Below are positions 7,885-16,139 of a stretch of 64,000 nt of DNA, one piece after another; position 1 is the stretch's first letter; each line of letters begins with the position of its first letter. The DNA comes from Streptomyces pactum (GTDB taxonomy: Bacteria; Actinomycetota; Actinomycetes; Streptomycetales; Streptomycetaceae): NCBI RefSeq assembly GCF_016031615.1, contig NZ_JACYXC010000001.1, positions 6,324,001 through 6,388,000 on the forward strand, written 5' to 3'. The position numbers and the translations under genes are program-made. The notes under the pieces were generated by a model that saw only the letters and a program-made list of their open reading frames with translations, had not been told where the DNA came from and ran no database searches.

Positions 7885-8457
7885 ATGGCAGCGGATGATG
7901 ACCTCCTCATCCGTTCGGTCACGGACGCGGAGGCGTTCGAACCGCTGGTGACACGGCACTCCGCGGCGCTCCACGGATACCTGGCGCGCCGCGCGCCGGA
8001 CGCGGCCGACGACCTGCTGGCCGAGGTGTGGCTGCGCTCCTACGCGGGCCGGGCCGGCTTCGACCCGGCCCGCGGCACGGCGCGCACCTGGCTGTTCGGG
8101 GTGGCCCGCAACGTCCTGGCCGCGCACTGGCGGCAGCGCGCCAAGGACCCCTTCGCCGCCCTCGGCGAGGAGCGCGGCAGCGACCCGTGGCACGCGGTGG
8201 ACCAGCGGCTGGACGCGGCGGCGGTGGCACCGCTGATGCGCCGCACGATCGCCCAGCTCCCCGAGGTGGAGAGGGAACTGCTGCTGCTGGTGGTGTGGGA
8301 GGACCTCACCCCCGCCGAGGCGGCGGCCGTGGTCGGCATCCCGCCCGGCACCGCCCGGTCACGGCTGCACCGGGCCCGCGGCCGGCTGCGCGCCGTGCTC
8401 GCGCCGGAACCACCCGGACCACCCCGCACGCTTCGGATGGCAGGAGACTGGACGTGA
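7885..8457 (+). CDS. ECF-family RNA polymerase sigma factor
   Basis: A 190-residue sigma-70 family protein with region 2 (~residues 15-85, ending ARTWLFGVARNVLAAHWRQ) and region 4 (~115-165, LTPAEAAAVVGIPPGTARSR, a helix-turn-helix). ATG 7885 follows ACAGGGGG. The downstream gene overlaps its stop by 4 bases (GTGA), which suggests a coupled sigma/partner pair. The N-terminus lacks an anti-sigma domain. The stimulus is unknown. It is transcribed away from the STM4015 operon. Confidence 0.92.
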   Translation: MAADDDLLIRSVTDAEAFEPLVTRHSAALHGYLARRAPDAADDLLAEVWLRSYAGRAGFDPARGTARTWLFGVARNVLAAHWRQRAKDPFAALGEERGSDPWHAVDQRLDAAAVAPLMRRTIAQLPEVERELLLLVVWEDLTPAEAAAVVGIPPGTARSRLHRARGRLRAVLAPEPPGPPRTLRMAGDWT

Positions 8458-9542
8458 ACCACGACTCGCCGGAACCCGGCGGCGCCGACATCCCCGGGGC
8501 CGGCCGGCTGCGCGCCGCGGGGCGGGTCCCCCCGCCGAGCGCCGCCACCGTGGACGCGGCGCTCCGCGCGGTCCGGGCCGCCGCCGCGGCGGAGCGCACC
8601 GGGGCGCCCGGCCCGGCGGCCGACGGCGTGGTGGTGCTCGCCCCCGCCGGCCCGCCGGCCGCGCGCCGCCGCCCGGCCCGGCTCCGGATCGCGGCCGCGG
8701 CGGTCGCCGCGGTGGCGGCCGTGGCCGTCGGCGCGGTGATGGTGCCCGGCGGCCCGCCCCCGGCCGGGGTGACGACCGGTCAGCCGGCCGACGCGGCCGC
8801 CTTCCTGGGCCGGATGGCCGACGTCGCCGCCGGGCAGCCCGCCCTGCCGGCCGGTACCCCGGTCTGGAAGGTGCGGTCCGTCGACACGCGCGGCGGCCGG
8901 ACGGTGGAGGAGACGGTGTGGCTCAGCCGCGCCGGTGTGGTGGCGCGGGCCCGCGACGGGGAGGTCAGCCACCCCACCGGCGCCGTCGCCGACGAGGCGT
9001 TCACCTGGGGCCTCCCCGGCCGGGAGGTCGGCTGGGGTGACCTGGACCGGCTGCCCACCCGGCCGAAGGAGCTGTGGATGCGGCTGGCCGGGCCGGCCCG
9101 CACCCCCCGGGAGCAGGCCCTGCTCTTCCGCGCCGTCGATGGACTGCTCGCCCGCTCGCCCGCGGGTCCGCAGCTGCGCGCCGCGCTCTTCCGGGTGCTC
9201 GCCGACATCCCCGGCGTCCGGGTCGCCGGTGACGTGGAGGACGGCGCCGGACGGGTCGGCACCGCGGTGGAACTCGACTACGAACGGCGGAAGGCCTACC
9301 GCATGGTGATCGACCCGGGAACCTCACGGGTGCTCGCCTCGGACCACGTCGACCCGACCCGGCGCGACGACGAGGTCGCCGCCCGCACCACCTACCTCGC
9401 GGCGGAGCCGGCCCGGCGGATCCCGGCCGGCTCCGAAGGACCGTCACGCCCGCCCGGGGGGCCCAGGACCGGAACACCCGGAACCGGAACCCCCGGGACC
9501 GAGGCCTCGCGGAGCGGCCGGAGCGCCACCGCACGCCCGTGA
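8454..9542 (+). CDS. CU044_5270-type membrane protein, putative sigma-factor partner
   Basis: A 362-residue protein starting at GTG 8454, overlapping the sigma-factor stop. It has a ~80-residue cytoplasmic N-terminus, one membrane segment near residues 80-98 (IAAAAVAAVAAVAVGAVMV), then a ~230-residue extracytoplasmic domain (PVWKVRSVDTRGG, REVGWGDLDRLPTRPKELW) and a low-complexity Gly-Thr-rich tail. Proteins of this type are regularly encoded downstream of Streptomyces ECF sigma factors. No zinc-binding anti-sigma motif (HxxxCxxC) is visible, so anti-sigma activity is an inference from position and topology. Confidence 0.8.
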   Translation: MNHDSPEPGGADIPGAGRLRAAGRVPPPSAATVDAALRAVRAAAAAERTGAPGPAADGVVVLAPAGPPAARRRPARLRIAAAAVAAVAAVAVGAVMVPGGPPPAGVTTGQPADAAAFLGRMADVAAGQPALPAGTPVWKVRSVDTRGGRTVEETVWLSRAGVVARARDGEVSHPTGAVADEAFTWGLPGREVGWGDLDRLPTRPKELWMRLAGPARTPREQALLFRAVDGLLARSPAGPQLRAALFRVLADIPGVRVAGDVEDGAGRVGTAVELDYERRKAYRMVIDPGTSRVLASDHVDPTRRDDEVAARTTYLAAEPARRIPAGSEGPSRPPGGPRTGTPGTGTPGTEASRSGRSATARP

Positions 9543-9550
9543 ACCCCGTA

Positions 9551-9580
9551 CGCCGGTAGCGACCGCGCCGGTAGCGACCG
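9551..9580. repeat. 15-bp tandem duplication downstream of the sigma/partner operon
   Basis: CGCCGGTAGCGACCG is present twice head-to-tail (9551-9565, 9566-9580). A related degenerate pair (AGCGGTCCGGCC) follows near 9615-9645. No gene is seen in the 284 bp between 9543 and 9826. Confidence 0.8.
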
Positions 9581-9826
9581 CGCCGGCCGCGCCCCCGCCC
9601 GCGGTGCCGCACGGCGGTAGCGGTCCGGCCGGAAGCGGTCCGGCCCGCGCCGACCCGCGGCGGCGGTGCCCGTCGCGGACGCGGCCGGAACGCCCCTCCA
9701 CCGGGGTGACCGGGCCCGCCGCCGGCCGCCACCACCCCGGAGCGCGCTCCCACCGTCCGCCGGGGCACCCGCGGCGGCCCGCGGCGGGAAGCCCCGTACC
9801 ACCCCACCCTCCCCTCAAGGAACCCC

Positions 9827-10783
9827 ATGCCGTCACTCTCTGTCATCATACCGTTCCACAACGTGCAGGCGTACGCCGAGGACACCCTGCGCAGCCTCGC
9901 CCGCAACGCGGCCCCGACGACCGAGTTCGTCCTCGTGGACGACTGCTCCACGGACGCCACCGCGGAGATCGTCGACCGGTGGCTGCCGCGGCTCCCGCAG
10001 GCCGTCCTGGTCCGGCACGAGACCAACCGGGGGATCGCCGCGGCCCGCAACAGCGGCATCGACGCGGCCCGCGGCCGCTACCTCACCTTCCTCGACGGAG
10101 ACGACTGGTACGGTCCCGGCCACCTCGACGCCCTCCTGCGCGCCGCCGAGGAGTACGACTGCGACTTCCTCCGCACCGACCACGTACGCAGCACCGGGAA
10201 GAAGCGGGAGATCCGCCGGGCCCCCGGACGGCGCGGCAGCCGGCTGGACCCGCGCGACCTGATCGGGCCGGCCGCGGCGACCACCGCGGTGGACTACCCG
10301 TTCGTGTGGGCGGGGGTCTACCGCCGGCACCTCTTCGACGACGGGGCGATGCGGTTCGCCGAGGACCTGCGGACGGCCGAGGACCGGCTGTGGACCTGGC
10401 GGCTGCACCTGACGGCGAGGTCCTGTGCGGTCGCGGGACTGCTGGGGGTGTTCTACCGGCGCGGCGTGGCGACCTCCCTCACCCAGATCGCCGACGCCCG
10501 GCAGCTGGACTTCATCCCCGCCCACGACCGGCTGCTCGCGGAGGTCGCGGCGGACCCCGAGGCGGACCGCTTCCTGCCCAAGGCGGTCCGCACCTACTGC
10601 GCGATGATCGCCTTCCACCTGGCCAACCAGCGCCGCTACGAGGCGCCGGTGGCCCGGGAGTTGCGGGCGGCGGCCGGTGAGGCGCTGCGCAGGATGCCGC
10701 AGGACGTGCTGGACCGGACCCTGTCCGAGATGGACCCCGAGCGGGCCGGCACGCTGCGCCGGGCCCGCCGCGCGCGCCGCTGA
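9827..10783 (+). CDS. Family 2 glycosyltransferase
   Basis: A 318-residue GT-A fold glycosyltransferase. The N-terminal nucleotide-binding motif is LSVIIPFHN (residues 4-12), VLVDDCSTDAT follows at ~36-46, NRGIAAARNSGIDAARG at ~66-82, and the metal-binding acidic motif DGDDW at ~88-92. The RTAEDRLW segment (~185) matches the family's catalytic ED region. The C-terminal ~100 residues resemble teichoic-acid or capsule-type transferases. No membrane anchor is seen. ATG 9827 follows AAGGA. Donor and acceptor cannot be told from sequence. Confidence 0.9.
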   Translation: MPSLSVIIPFHNVQAYAEDTLRSLARNAAPTTEFVLVDDCSTDATAEIVDRWLPRLPQAVLVRHETNRGIAAARNSGIDAARGRYLTFLDGDDWYGPGHLDALLRAAEEYDCDFLRTDHVRSTGKKREIRRAPGRRGSRLDPRDLIGPAAATTAVDYPFVWAGVYRRHLFDDGAMRFAEDLRTAEDRLWTWRLHLTARSCAVAGLLGVFYRRGVATSLTQIADARQLDFIPAHDRLLAEVAADPEADRFLPKAVRTYCAMIAFHLANQRRYEAPVARELRAAAGEALRRMPQDVLDRTLSEMDPERAGTLRRARRARR

Positions 10784-10891
10784 GCCGGCGTCCGTCCCGC
10801 GTTGTCGTACCCCGCGCGTAGCGTCACCACCATCGACGGACACCGCACCGCGGTCGTCCGCAACTCGGCACGCGCACAAGGGGGCGGAAAG

Positions 10892-11218
10892 GTGTACCGA
10901 CAGGGGGACGTGCTGATCGTCCCGGTCCCGGAGGAGTCACTTCCGGCCGGCACGGCCGCGCTGCCGCGGCAGCCCAGGGACTCCCGTGGACGGCTGGTGC
11001 TGGCGCTCGGCGAGGTCACCGGCCACGCCCACGCGGTGGTGGGCCCGGGCCTGCTGGTCCGGGAGCCCGGACCGTTCGGGGCGTCCTACCTCCACCTGCC
11101 TGACGGTGGACGGGTGGTGCACGAGGAGCACGCCGCGATACCGCTGCCCAAGGGCTGGTACCGGGTGGTGCGGCAGCGGGAGTACACGCCGGGCGCCGTG
11201 CGCGTCGTGGCGGACTGA
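10892..11218 (+). CDS. Conserved small protein paired with a DUF6745 gene
   Basis: A 108-residue protein starting at GTG 10892 behind GGGGGCGGAAAG. It begins YRQGDVLIVPV and has GEVTGHAHAV (~residues 43-52), YLHLPDGGRVVHEEHAAIPL and GWYRVVRQREYTPG. Four conserved-looking histidines and short beta strands suggest a compact, perhaps metal-binding, beta fold. I do not recognise a named family. The DUF6745-domain gene starts 20 bases downstream, so the two probably form an operon. Confidence 0.8.
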   Translation: MYRQGDVLIVPVPEESLPAGTAALPRQPRDSRGRLVLALGEVTGHAHAVVGPGLLVREPGPFGASYLHLPDGGRVVHEEHAAIPLPKGWYRVVRQREYTPGAVRVVAD

Positions 11219-11238
11219 CACGGACGGGGGACGAGGAC

Positions 11239-12492
11239 ATGACGACAACGGTGAGCGGCGGCCCGGGCACGGGCACGGTGGAGCGGGGCGCCGGCACGGC
11301 CCCGGCGGCGGACGGGCGCCCGGACCCGGGGAGCGGCGCGGCCGGAGGGGAGCCGGCCACCTGGCGGGCGGTGGCCTCGGCGACCGGCCCGGCGGACCGG
11401 ACGGCCGCCGAGGCGGCGGTCCGGCTCGCCTACCGGCGCGCCGGTCTCGCCGCCCCCGAGCGGGTGGTGTGGACCGGGTCCCCGTTGGAGGGCACCGCCG
11501 CCGCGCTGCTGCTGACCGGGGTGGGTGACCGGCTGCCCGAGCAGGTCACCGCACGTGCCGCCGCCGCGCTGCGGGCCGCCGGGGCCGTCCCCGGCCGGGA
11601 AGGCGCGGGCCGGCCGGTGCGGGACGAGATCCGCACCCGCCCCTGGGCGGCCGAGCGGCAGCGGCTGCTCGCCGCGCTGGGCCCGGCGGGCTGGGCCGAA
11701 CGGTGGGCACTGACCGCGGCGCCGCTGTGGGACCTGACCCGGGCGCTCGCCGACCGGGTGCGCACCGCGGTGGTGGAGGAGCTGGCCCGCACCCCCGAGG
11801 ACGAGCGGACGGTCCGGCTGGCCATGCTCCACGCGGTGCTCGGCCAGCACGACGCGCCCTGGCTGGCATCGGTGGCCGGCCCGCCCGCCCCGGCGGCGCC
11901 CGGCGCGGCGGACGACGGCGCCCCGGCCACCGGCGGCACCCCGGACCCCGGGGCGCTGGACGGCCTGGCCGGGGTGGCCCGCGCCGCCGGATGGTGGTGG
12001 CCGTACGAGAAGGTGGTGATCCTCTCCGAGCGCCCGGCGGAACTCCACCGGGACGAGGCCGGCCGGCTCGACCGCGGTGACGGCCCCGCCCTCGCCTACC
12101 CGGACGGCTTCGCGCTGTACGCCTGGCGGGGGATGCCGGTGCCCGCCGAGTTCCCGGCCCGGCTGGCCGACCTGTCCGCCGAACGCATCCGCGCCGAGGA
12201 CAACGCCGAGCTGCGCCGGGTGATGCTGGAGCACTACGGGTACGACCGCTACCTCGCCGAGTCCGGGGCGCGGCCGCTGCACCGGGACGAGACCGGGGTG
12301 CTGTGGCGGATAGAACTCCCCGACGACGAGCCGGTGGTGATGGTGGAGGTGGTCAACTCCACCCCCGAGCCGGACGGCACCCGGCGCACCTACTGGCTGC
12401 GGGTACCGCCGCGCACCCGCACCGCCCGCGAGGGGGTGGCTTGGACCTTCGGCCTGGACGCCGAGGAGTACCACCCGCGGCGGGAGACCTGA
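11239..12492 (+). CDS. DUF6745-domain protein
   Basis: A 417-residue protein. The first ~235 residues are Ala/Pro-rich and poorly structured apart from predicted helices. Residues ~235-417 match the DUF6745 type: YEKVVILSERPAELHRDE, DGFALYAWRGMPVP, RVMLEHYGYDRYLAESGARP, and a closing Arg-rich strand (TYWLRVPPRTRTAREGVAWT). The function of the domain is unknown. Related proteins may lie near leucine-rich-repeat genes; here the STM4015 LRR gene is ~3.7 kb away. The last codons and stop lie in a tandem repeat, so the C-terminal residues may vary among strains. Confidence 0.82.
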   Translation: MTTTVSGGPGTGTVERGAGTAPAADGRPDPGSGAAGGEPATWRAVASATGPADRTAAEAAVRLAYRRAGLAAPERVVWTGSPLEGTAAALLLTGVGDRLPEQVTARAAAALRAAGAVPGREGAGRPVRDEIRTRPWAAERQRLLAALGPAGWAERWALTAAPLWDLTRALADRVRTAVVEELARTPEDERTVRLAMLHAVLGQHDAPWLASVAGPPAPAAPGAADDGAPATGGTPDPGALDGLAGVARAAGWWWPYEKVVILSERPAELHRDEAGRLDRGDGPALAYPDGFALYAWRGMPVPAEFPARLADLSAERIRAEDNAELRRVMLEHYGYDRYLAESGARPLHRDETGVLWRIELPDDEPVVMVEVVNSTPEPDGTRRTYWLRVPPRTRTAREGVAWTFGLDAEEYHPRRET

Positions 12493-12564
12493 GCCGCACC
12501 ACCGGCGGCGGGAGACCTGAGCCGCACCACCGGCGGCGGGAGACCGGAGCCGCACCGCCGGCGG
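12481..12564. repeat. 28-bp x3 tandem repeat overlapping the DUF6745 stop codon
   Basis: Three 28-bp units at 12481-12508, 12509-12536 and 12537-12564. The first two are identical and the third differs at two positions. The TGA stop of the DUF6745 gene lies in unit 1. Because 28 is not a multiple of 3, gain or loss of a unit would not extend the protein but would move the stop context. Confidence 0.92.
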
Positions 12565-12883
12565 TCCGGGTCCGCGGGCCCGGACCGGCTCCACCGGCCG
12601 CCCGCCGGCCGCCCAGGCCCGCGGCGGAGGGCACCCTCCGGGGCAGCGCCGGCCGCCCGGGCACACGAGTGTGCCGCCGGGGCGTAGTCGCCGGTGCCCG
12701 GCGCCGCACGTGCCGTGTCCGGTGCCACCCGCCGCCGGCCGTGCCGGTACCACCGGGCGCACGCCACACGGTCGTGCCGGGGCGGCCGTGCCGGGCGGCC
12801 GCCCCGGAGTCACAAGATCACCCGCCGCGCGCGGGGAATTCAGCGGATAATGAGATGACCTGCTACCGCCCTCTGGAGGTGCC
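12565..12883. other. Gene-free stretch upstream of MBL-fold gene
   Basis: No coding frame stands out. Near its end GATAAT (12845-12850) could be a -10 box for the downstream metallo-beta-lactamase-fold gene; no convincing -35 is seen. Confidence 0.5.
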
Positions 12884-14110
12884 GTGACCGGTTCTCACCC
12901 GTCGGAGCCGCAGACCCGCCGCCGGCTGTCCCGTACGCGGGCCGGTCTGCCGCGCCCGGCCGCCTTCGGAGCGGACCCGACCGGCGAGCGGATGGCGCGC
13001 ATCCGGCGGTCGCCGAACTTCGCCGACGGCGTTTTCGTCAATCCGGTGGCCGCCCGGATCACCCCGTCGGGCTCCATGCTCAAATTCCTGCCGACCTACT
13101 TCCGCAAGGCGGACCGGATCCGCCGGGCACCGGCGGGCACCGTGCCGGTCCACCCCACCACCCTCGCCGACCTGGCGGCGCCGCCCGCCTCGGGGCTCCG
13201 GCTGACCTGGATGGGACACTCCAGCGTGCTGACGGAGATCGACGGCCGCCGGGTGCTGTTCGACCCGGTCTGGGGCGAGCGGTGTTCGCCGTTCTCCTTC
13301 GCCGGTCCGCGCCGGCTGCACCCGGTCCCGGTGCCGCTCGCGGAGCTGGGGCCGGTGGACGCCGTGGTGATCTCCCACGACCACTACGACCACCTGGACA
13401 TGCCCACGGTCCGCTCGCTGGCCGGCACCGGCACCACCTTCGTGGTGCCGCTCGGCGTCGGCGCCCATCTGGAGCACTGGGGGGTTCCCGCGGAGCGGGT
13501 GACCGAGCTGGACTGGGAGGAGTCCACCACGGTGGCGGGCCTCACCCTGACCGCCACCCCGGCCCGGCACTTCTGCGGGCGGGCGCTGCGCAACACCCAG
13601 CACACCCTGTGGGCGTCCTGGGTGGTCGCCGGGCCCGAGCACCGCGTCTTCCACAGCGGCGACACCGGGTACTTCCCCGGCTTCGCCGACATCGGCGCCG
13701 CCCACGGCCCGTTCGACGCCACCATGATCCAGATCGGTGCTTACAGCGAGCTGTGGCCGGACATCCACATGCGGCCCGAGGAGGGCGTACGGGCGCACAC
13801 CGACCTCCAGGGCGGCACGCCCACCGGCATCATGCTGCCGATCCACTGGGGCACGTTCAACCTGGCGCCCCACCCGTGGGAGGAGCCGGCCGAGGGCTCG
13901 GTGGTAGCCGCCGAGGCCGCCGGGGCGACGGTGTCCCTGCCCCGTCCCGGCCAGCCGTTCGAACCGGCGGCCGGTCCGGTGCTGGAGCCCTGGTGGCGGG
14001 CAGTCGCGGTGCGCCCCGAGGGCGGCGGGCCGGAGTCCCGGCTGACCACAGGGGTGCGGGACAGCGCCGTCGCCGTGCCCCGCAAACACCGGGCGGAGGC
14101 CCAGCTGTAG
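12884..14110 (+). CDS. MBL-fold metal-dependent hydrolase (NAPE-PLD/RomA-like)
   Basis: A 408-residue protein starting at GTG 12884 behind CTGGAGG. The metallo-beta-lactamase motif HxHxDH is present as SHDHYDHLD (~residues 165-173), preceded by LTWMGHSSVLTEIDGRRVLF, typical of the NAPE-phospholipase D-like branch. Later metal ligands lie in TPARHFCGRALRN and HSGDTGYF, and a closing histidine in PIHWGTFNLAPH. The ~100-residue N-terminus with NFADGVFVNP is also characteristic. No export signal is seen. A phospholipase or lactonase-type activity is possible, but the substrate is unknown. Confidence 0.88.
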   Translation: MTGSHPSEPQTRRRLSRTRAGLPRPAAFGADPTGERMARIRRSPNFADGVFVNPVAARITPSGSMLKFLPTYFRKADRIRRAPAGTVPVHPTTLADLAAPPASGLRLTWMGHSSVLTEIDGRRVLFDPVWGERCSPFSFAGPRRLHPVPVPLAELGPVDAVVISHDHYDHLDMPTVRSLAGTGTTFVVPLGVGAHLEHWGVPAERVTELDWEESTTVAGLTLTATPARHFCGRALRNTQHTLWASWVVAGPEHRVFHSGDTGYFPGFADIGAAHGPFDATMIQIGAYSELWPDIHMRPEEGVRAHTDLQGGTPTGIMLPIHWGTFNLAPHPWEEPAEGSVVAAEAAGATVSLPRPGQPFEPAAGPVLEPWWRAVAVRPEGGGPESRLTTGVRDSAVAVPRKHRAEAQL

Positions 14111-14197
14111 TCCCGTCCCCGGGCGTCCGGCCGGCCCAGGGCACCGGGCCCGGGGCCGGAAGCCCGGCCGGGCACCGGGATGCCGGCCCCCCGTGGC

Positions 14198-14251
14198 CCC
14201 GCGCCCGTACCCGCCCCCGCACCCGTACCCGGCCCCGCGCCCGTACCCGGC
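14198..14251. repeat. 18-bp x3 tandem repeat
   Basis: Three 18-bp units (14198-14215, 14216-14233, 14234-14251) built on CCCGCGCCCGTACCCGGC, in the 565-bp gene-free gap between the MBL-fold and chitosanase genes. Confidence 0.88.
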
Positions 14252-14339
14252 CCCGCGGCCGGGCGAGGTGGCCGGACCCGGACTCGTCGACCCGTACCCG
14301 GACCGACAGCCGGGCGGGTTCGGGTCCCACGGGCCGGGC

Positions 14340-14415
14340 CCCGTACCGGCCCGTGGAGCCCGTACCGGCCCGCGGGGCCCGTACCGGCCCGCGGGGCCCG
14401 TACCGGCCCGCGGGG
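14340..14415. repeat. 19-bp x4 tandem repeat upstream of the chitosanase gene
   Basis: Four 19-bp units (14340, 14359, 14378, 14397): three identical copies of CCCGTACCGGCCCGCGGGG and one variant ending GTGGAG. The array ends ~260 bp before the chitosanase start. Nothing coding is seen around it. Confidence 0.92.
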
Positions 14416-14675
14416 CCCGGGCCGGTGCGCGTCCGGGCGGGCGTCGTGCCGCGGTGCCGCACATCGGGCCGCCCGTCCCGGCCGGCTTCCCGGCTTGCGG
14501 ACGGACGGGAACCTCAGCGTCGTGAGCCGTTTCCGGCCACCTCGCCCGGCCGCGTCCGGCGGTGCGGCGCGCGGGCGCTCTTGTGACCGGTGCGGGCCGG
14601 ACGGTATCCCTGGCGGCGAGCACGGTCCGTACAGCTTCCTTCCGGTACCCCGGATCCCCACAGGAGCGGAGACCC

Positions 14676-15527
14676 ATGCAGACGCCCTCCCGCCGTACGA
14701 CCTCCACCGCCCTCGCCGTCCTGGCGCTCACCGTCCCGGCCGCACTCCTCACCTCCGGCGCCGGCCAGGCGGCCCAGCCGGACGCCCGTCCCGGCCTGGT
14801 CCGGCAGATGACGGCCGGTGACCTGGACGACCCGCACAAGAAGGACATCGCCATGCGGCTGGTGTCCAGCGCGGAGAACTCCTCGCTCGACTGGCGGGCC
14901 CAGTTCGGCTACATCGAGGACATCGACGACGGACGCGGCTACACGGCCGGCATCATCGGCTTCTGCTCCGGGACCGGGGACATGCTGGAGCTGGTGGAGC
15001 ACTACACCGAACGCAAGCCCGGCAACGTCCTCGCCACGTACCTGCCCGCGCTCCGCAAGGTCAACGGCACCGACTCGCACGAGGGCCTGGGCGCGGCCTT
15101 CGAACGCGACTGGCGGAAGGCCGCCCGGGACAAGGCGTTCCAGGACGCCCAGGAACACGAGCGCGACCGGGTCTACTTCGGCCCGGCGGTCGAACGGGCC
15201 CGGAAGGACGGACTCGGCGCGCTCGGCCAGTTCATCTACTACGACGCGATCGTGATGCACGGCCCGGGCAGCAGCAGGTACAGCTTCGGCGGCATCCGCG
15301 CGACCGCGATGTCCAAGGCCCGGACCCCGGCGCAGGGCGGCGACGAGAAGACGTACCTGCACGCCTTCCTCGACGCCCGCAAGAAGGCGATGCAGAGCGA
15401 GGAGGCGCACAGCGACACCAGCCGGGTGGACACCGCCCAGCGGAAGTTCCTCAACGAGGGAAACCTCGGGCTGGAACCGCCGCTGCGCTGGAAGGTCTAC
15501 GGCGACCCGTACGAAATCCTCTCCTGA
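14676..15527 (+). CDS. Secreted GH46 chitosanase
   Basis: A 283-residue endo-chitosanase that hydrolyses beta-1,4-glucosamine links outside the cell. The signal peptide has a twin-arginine-less basic N-region (QTPSRRTTS), a hydrophobic core and a likely cleavage after GAGQA near residue 33. The GH46 catalytic pair is visible: the glutamate in SSAENSSLDW and the aspartate in YIEDIDDGRGYTAGIIGF, matching Glu22/Asp40 of the Streptomyces N174 enzyme. The mature length (~250) is normal for the family. ATG 14676 follows AGGAGCGGAG. No GAAAGTTTCC-type chitosanase operator was found upstream. Confidence 0.95.
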   Translation: MQTPSRRTTSTALAVLALTVPAALLTSGAGQAAQPDARPGLVRQMTAGDLDDPHKKDIAMRLVSSAENSSLDWRAQFGYIEDIDDGRGYTAGIIGFCSGTGDMLELVEHYTERKPGNVLATYLPALRKVNGTDSHEGLGAAFERDWRKAARDKAFQDAQEHERDRVYFGPAVERARKDGLGALGQFIYYDAIVMHGPGSSRYSFGGIRATAMSKARTPAQGGDEKTYLHAFLDARKKAMQSEEAHSDTSRVDTAQRKFLNEGNLGLEPPLRWKVYGDPYEILS

Positions 15528-16139
15528 CCCGCTTCCCCCGCCCGCGTCCGGCCCGGTACCGGACCGCGTCCGGACCGCCTGGCACCGGGCCGGTACCGCG
15601 GCGGACCGCCCGGCGGTGTGGGGCGGGCGTCGCGGTCCCGCGGGCATGGTGTCGCGGAGCGCCGCCGGCGGGCCGGCCTCGGGGAGGGCCGCCGGTCGGT
15701 GCCGGAACCGCCGGGGAGCAGGTAGCCCGCGGCCCGGCCACAGCTGCCGGCGCGGCCCCCGCGGGGCGGCGTGGTGCGCGGCAGACCTGACGCCGCGACG
15801 AAGGTGGTGGCGCCGTCCGCGCCGACCCGCCGGAGCGCCTGCCGGTCGCTGCTGTCCCGTCCCGGCTCACCGGTCTCCGGTCTCCGGTCACCGGTGTCCG
15901 GTCACCGGTGTCCGGTCCCGGGCGGGACCGGCCGCTTCTCCGGGCGCTCGACGCGGCCGGCGCGGGGGTGGTACGGCCCCGGGGCCGGAGGAACCTGCCC
16001 GGTGCGGCCGTGCGGCCGTGCGGCCCCGGCGCGTTCGTGCGGCCCTGCGGCCGTGCGGCCCCGGCGCGTTCGCGGACCCGGGGCCACGGTGCCGGGGCCC
16101 CGACCGCGCCGCGGCGCCCGCCCCCGGAGGCCGCGCCTC
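15528..16139. other. Gene-free stretch rich in short repeats
   Basis: No gene is supported in these 612 bp between the chitosanase and the convergent amidotransferase gene. It contains CCGGTGTCCGGTCA-type 14-bp repeats near 15871-15920 and a 35-bp duplication at 16003-16072. No clear terminator hairpin stands out from the G+C-rich background. Confidence 0.6.
16003..16072. repeat. 35-bp tandem duplication
   Basis: Two 35-bp copies (16003-16037 and 16038-16072) differ at one base and end in CCCCGGCGCGTTCG. Each copy itself contains three TGCGGCC steps. Confidence 0.9.

Noticed and set aside
4814..7951. A 1045-residue plus-strand open frame across the STM operon
   Set aside because: It is antisense to STM4013-4015, with low-complexity Gly/Arg/Pro/His composition and no recognisable domain.
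6437..14415. Possible CRISPR arrays at the short tandem repeats
   Set aside because: Units abut directly with no unique spacers, and no cas genes are present.
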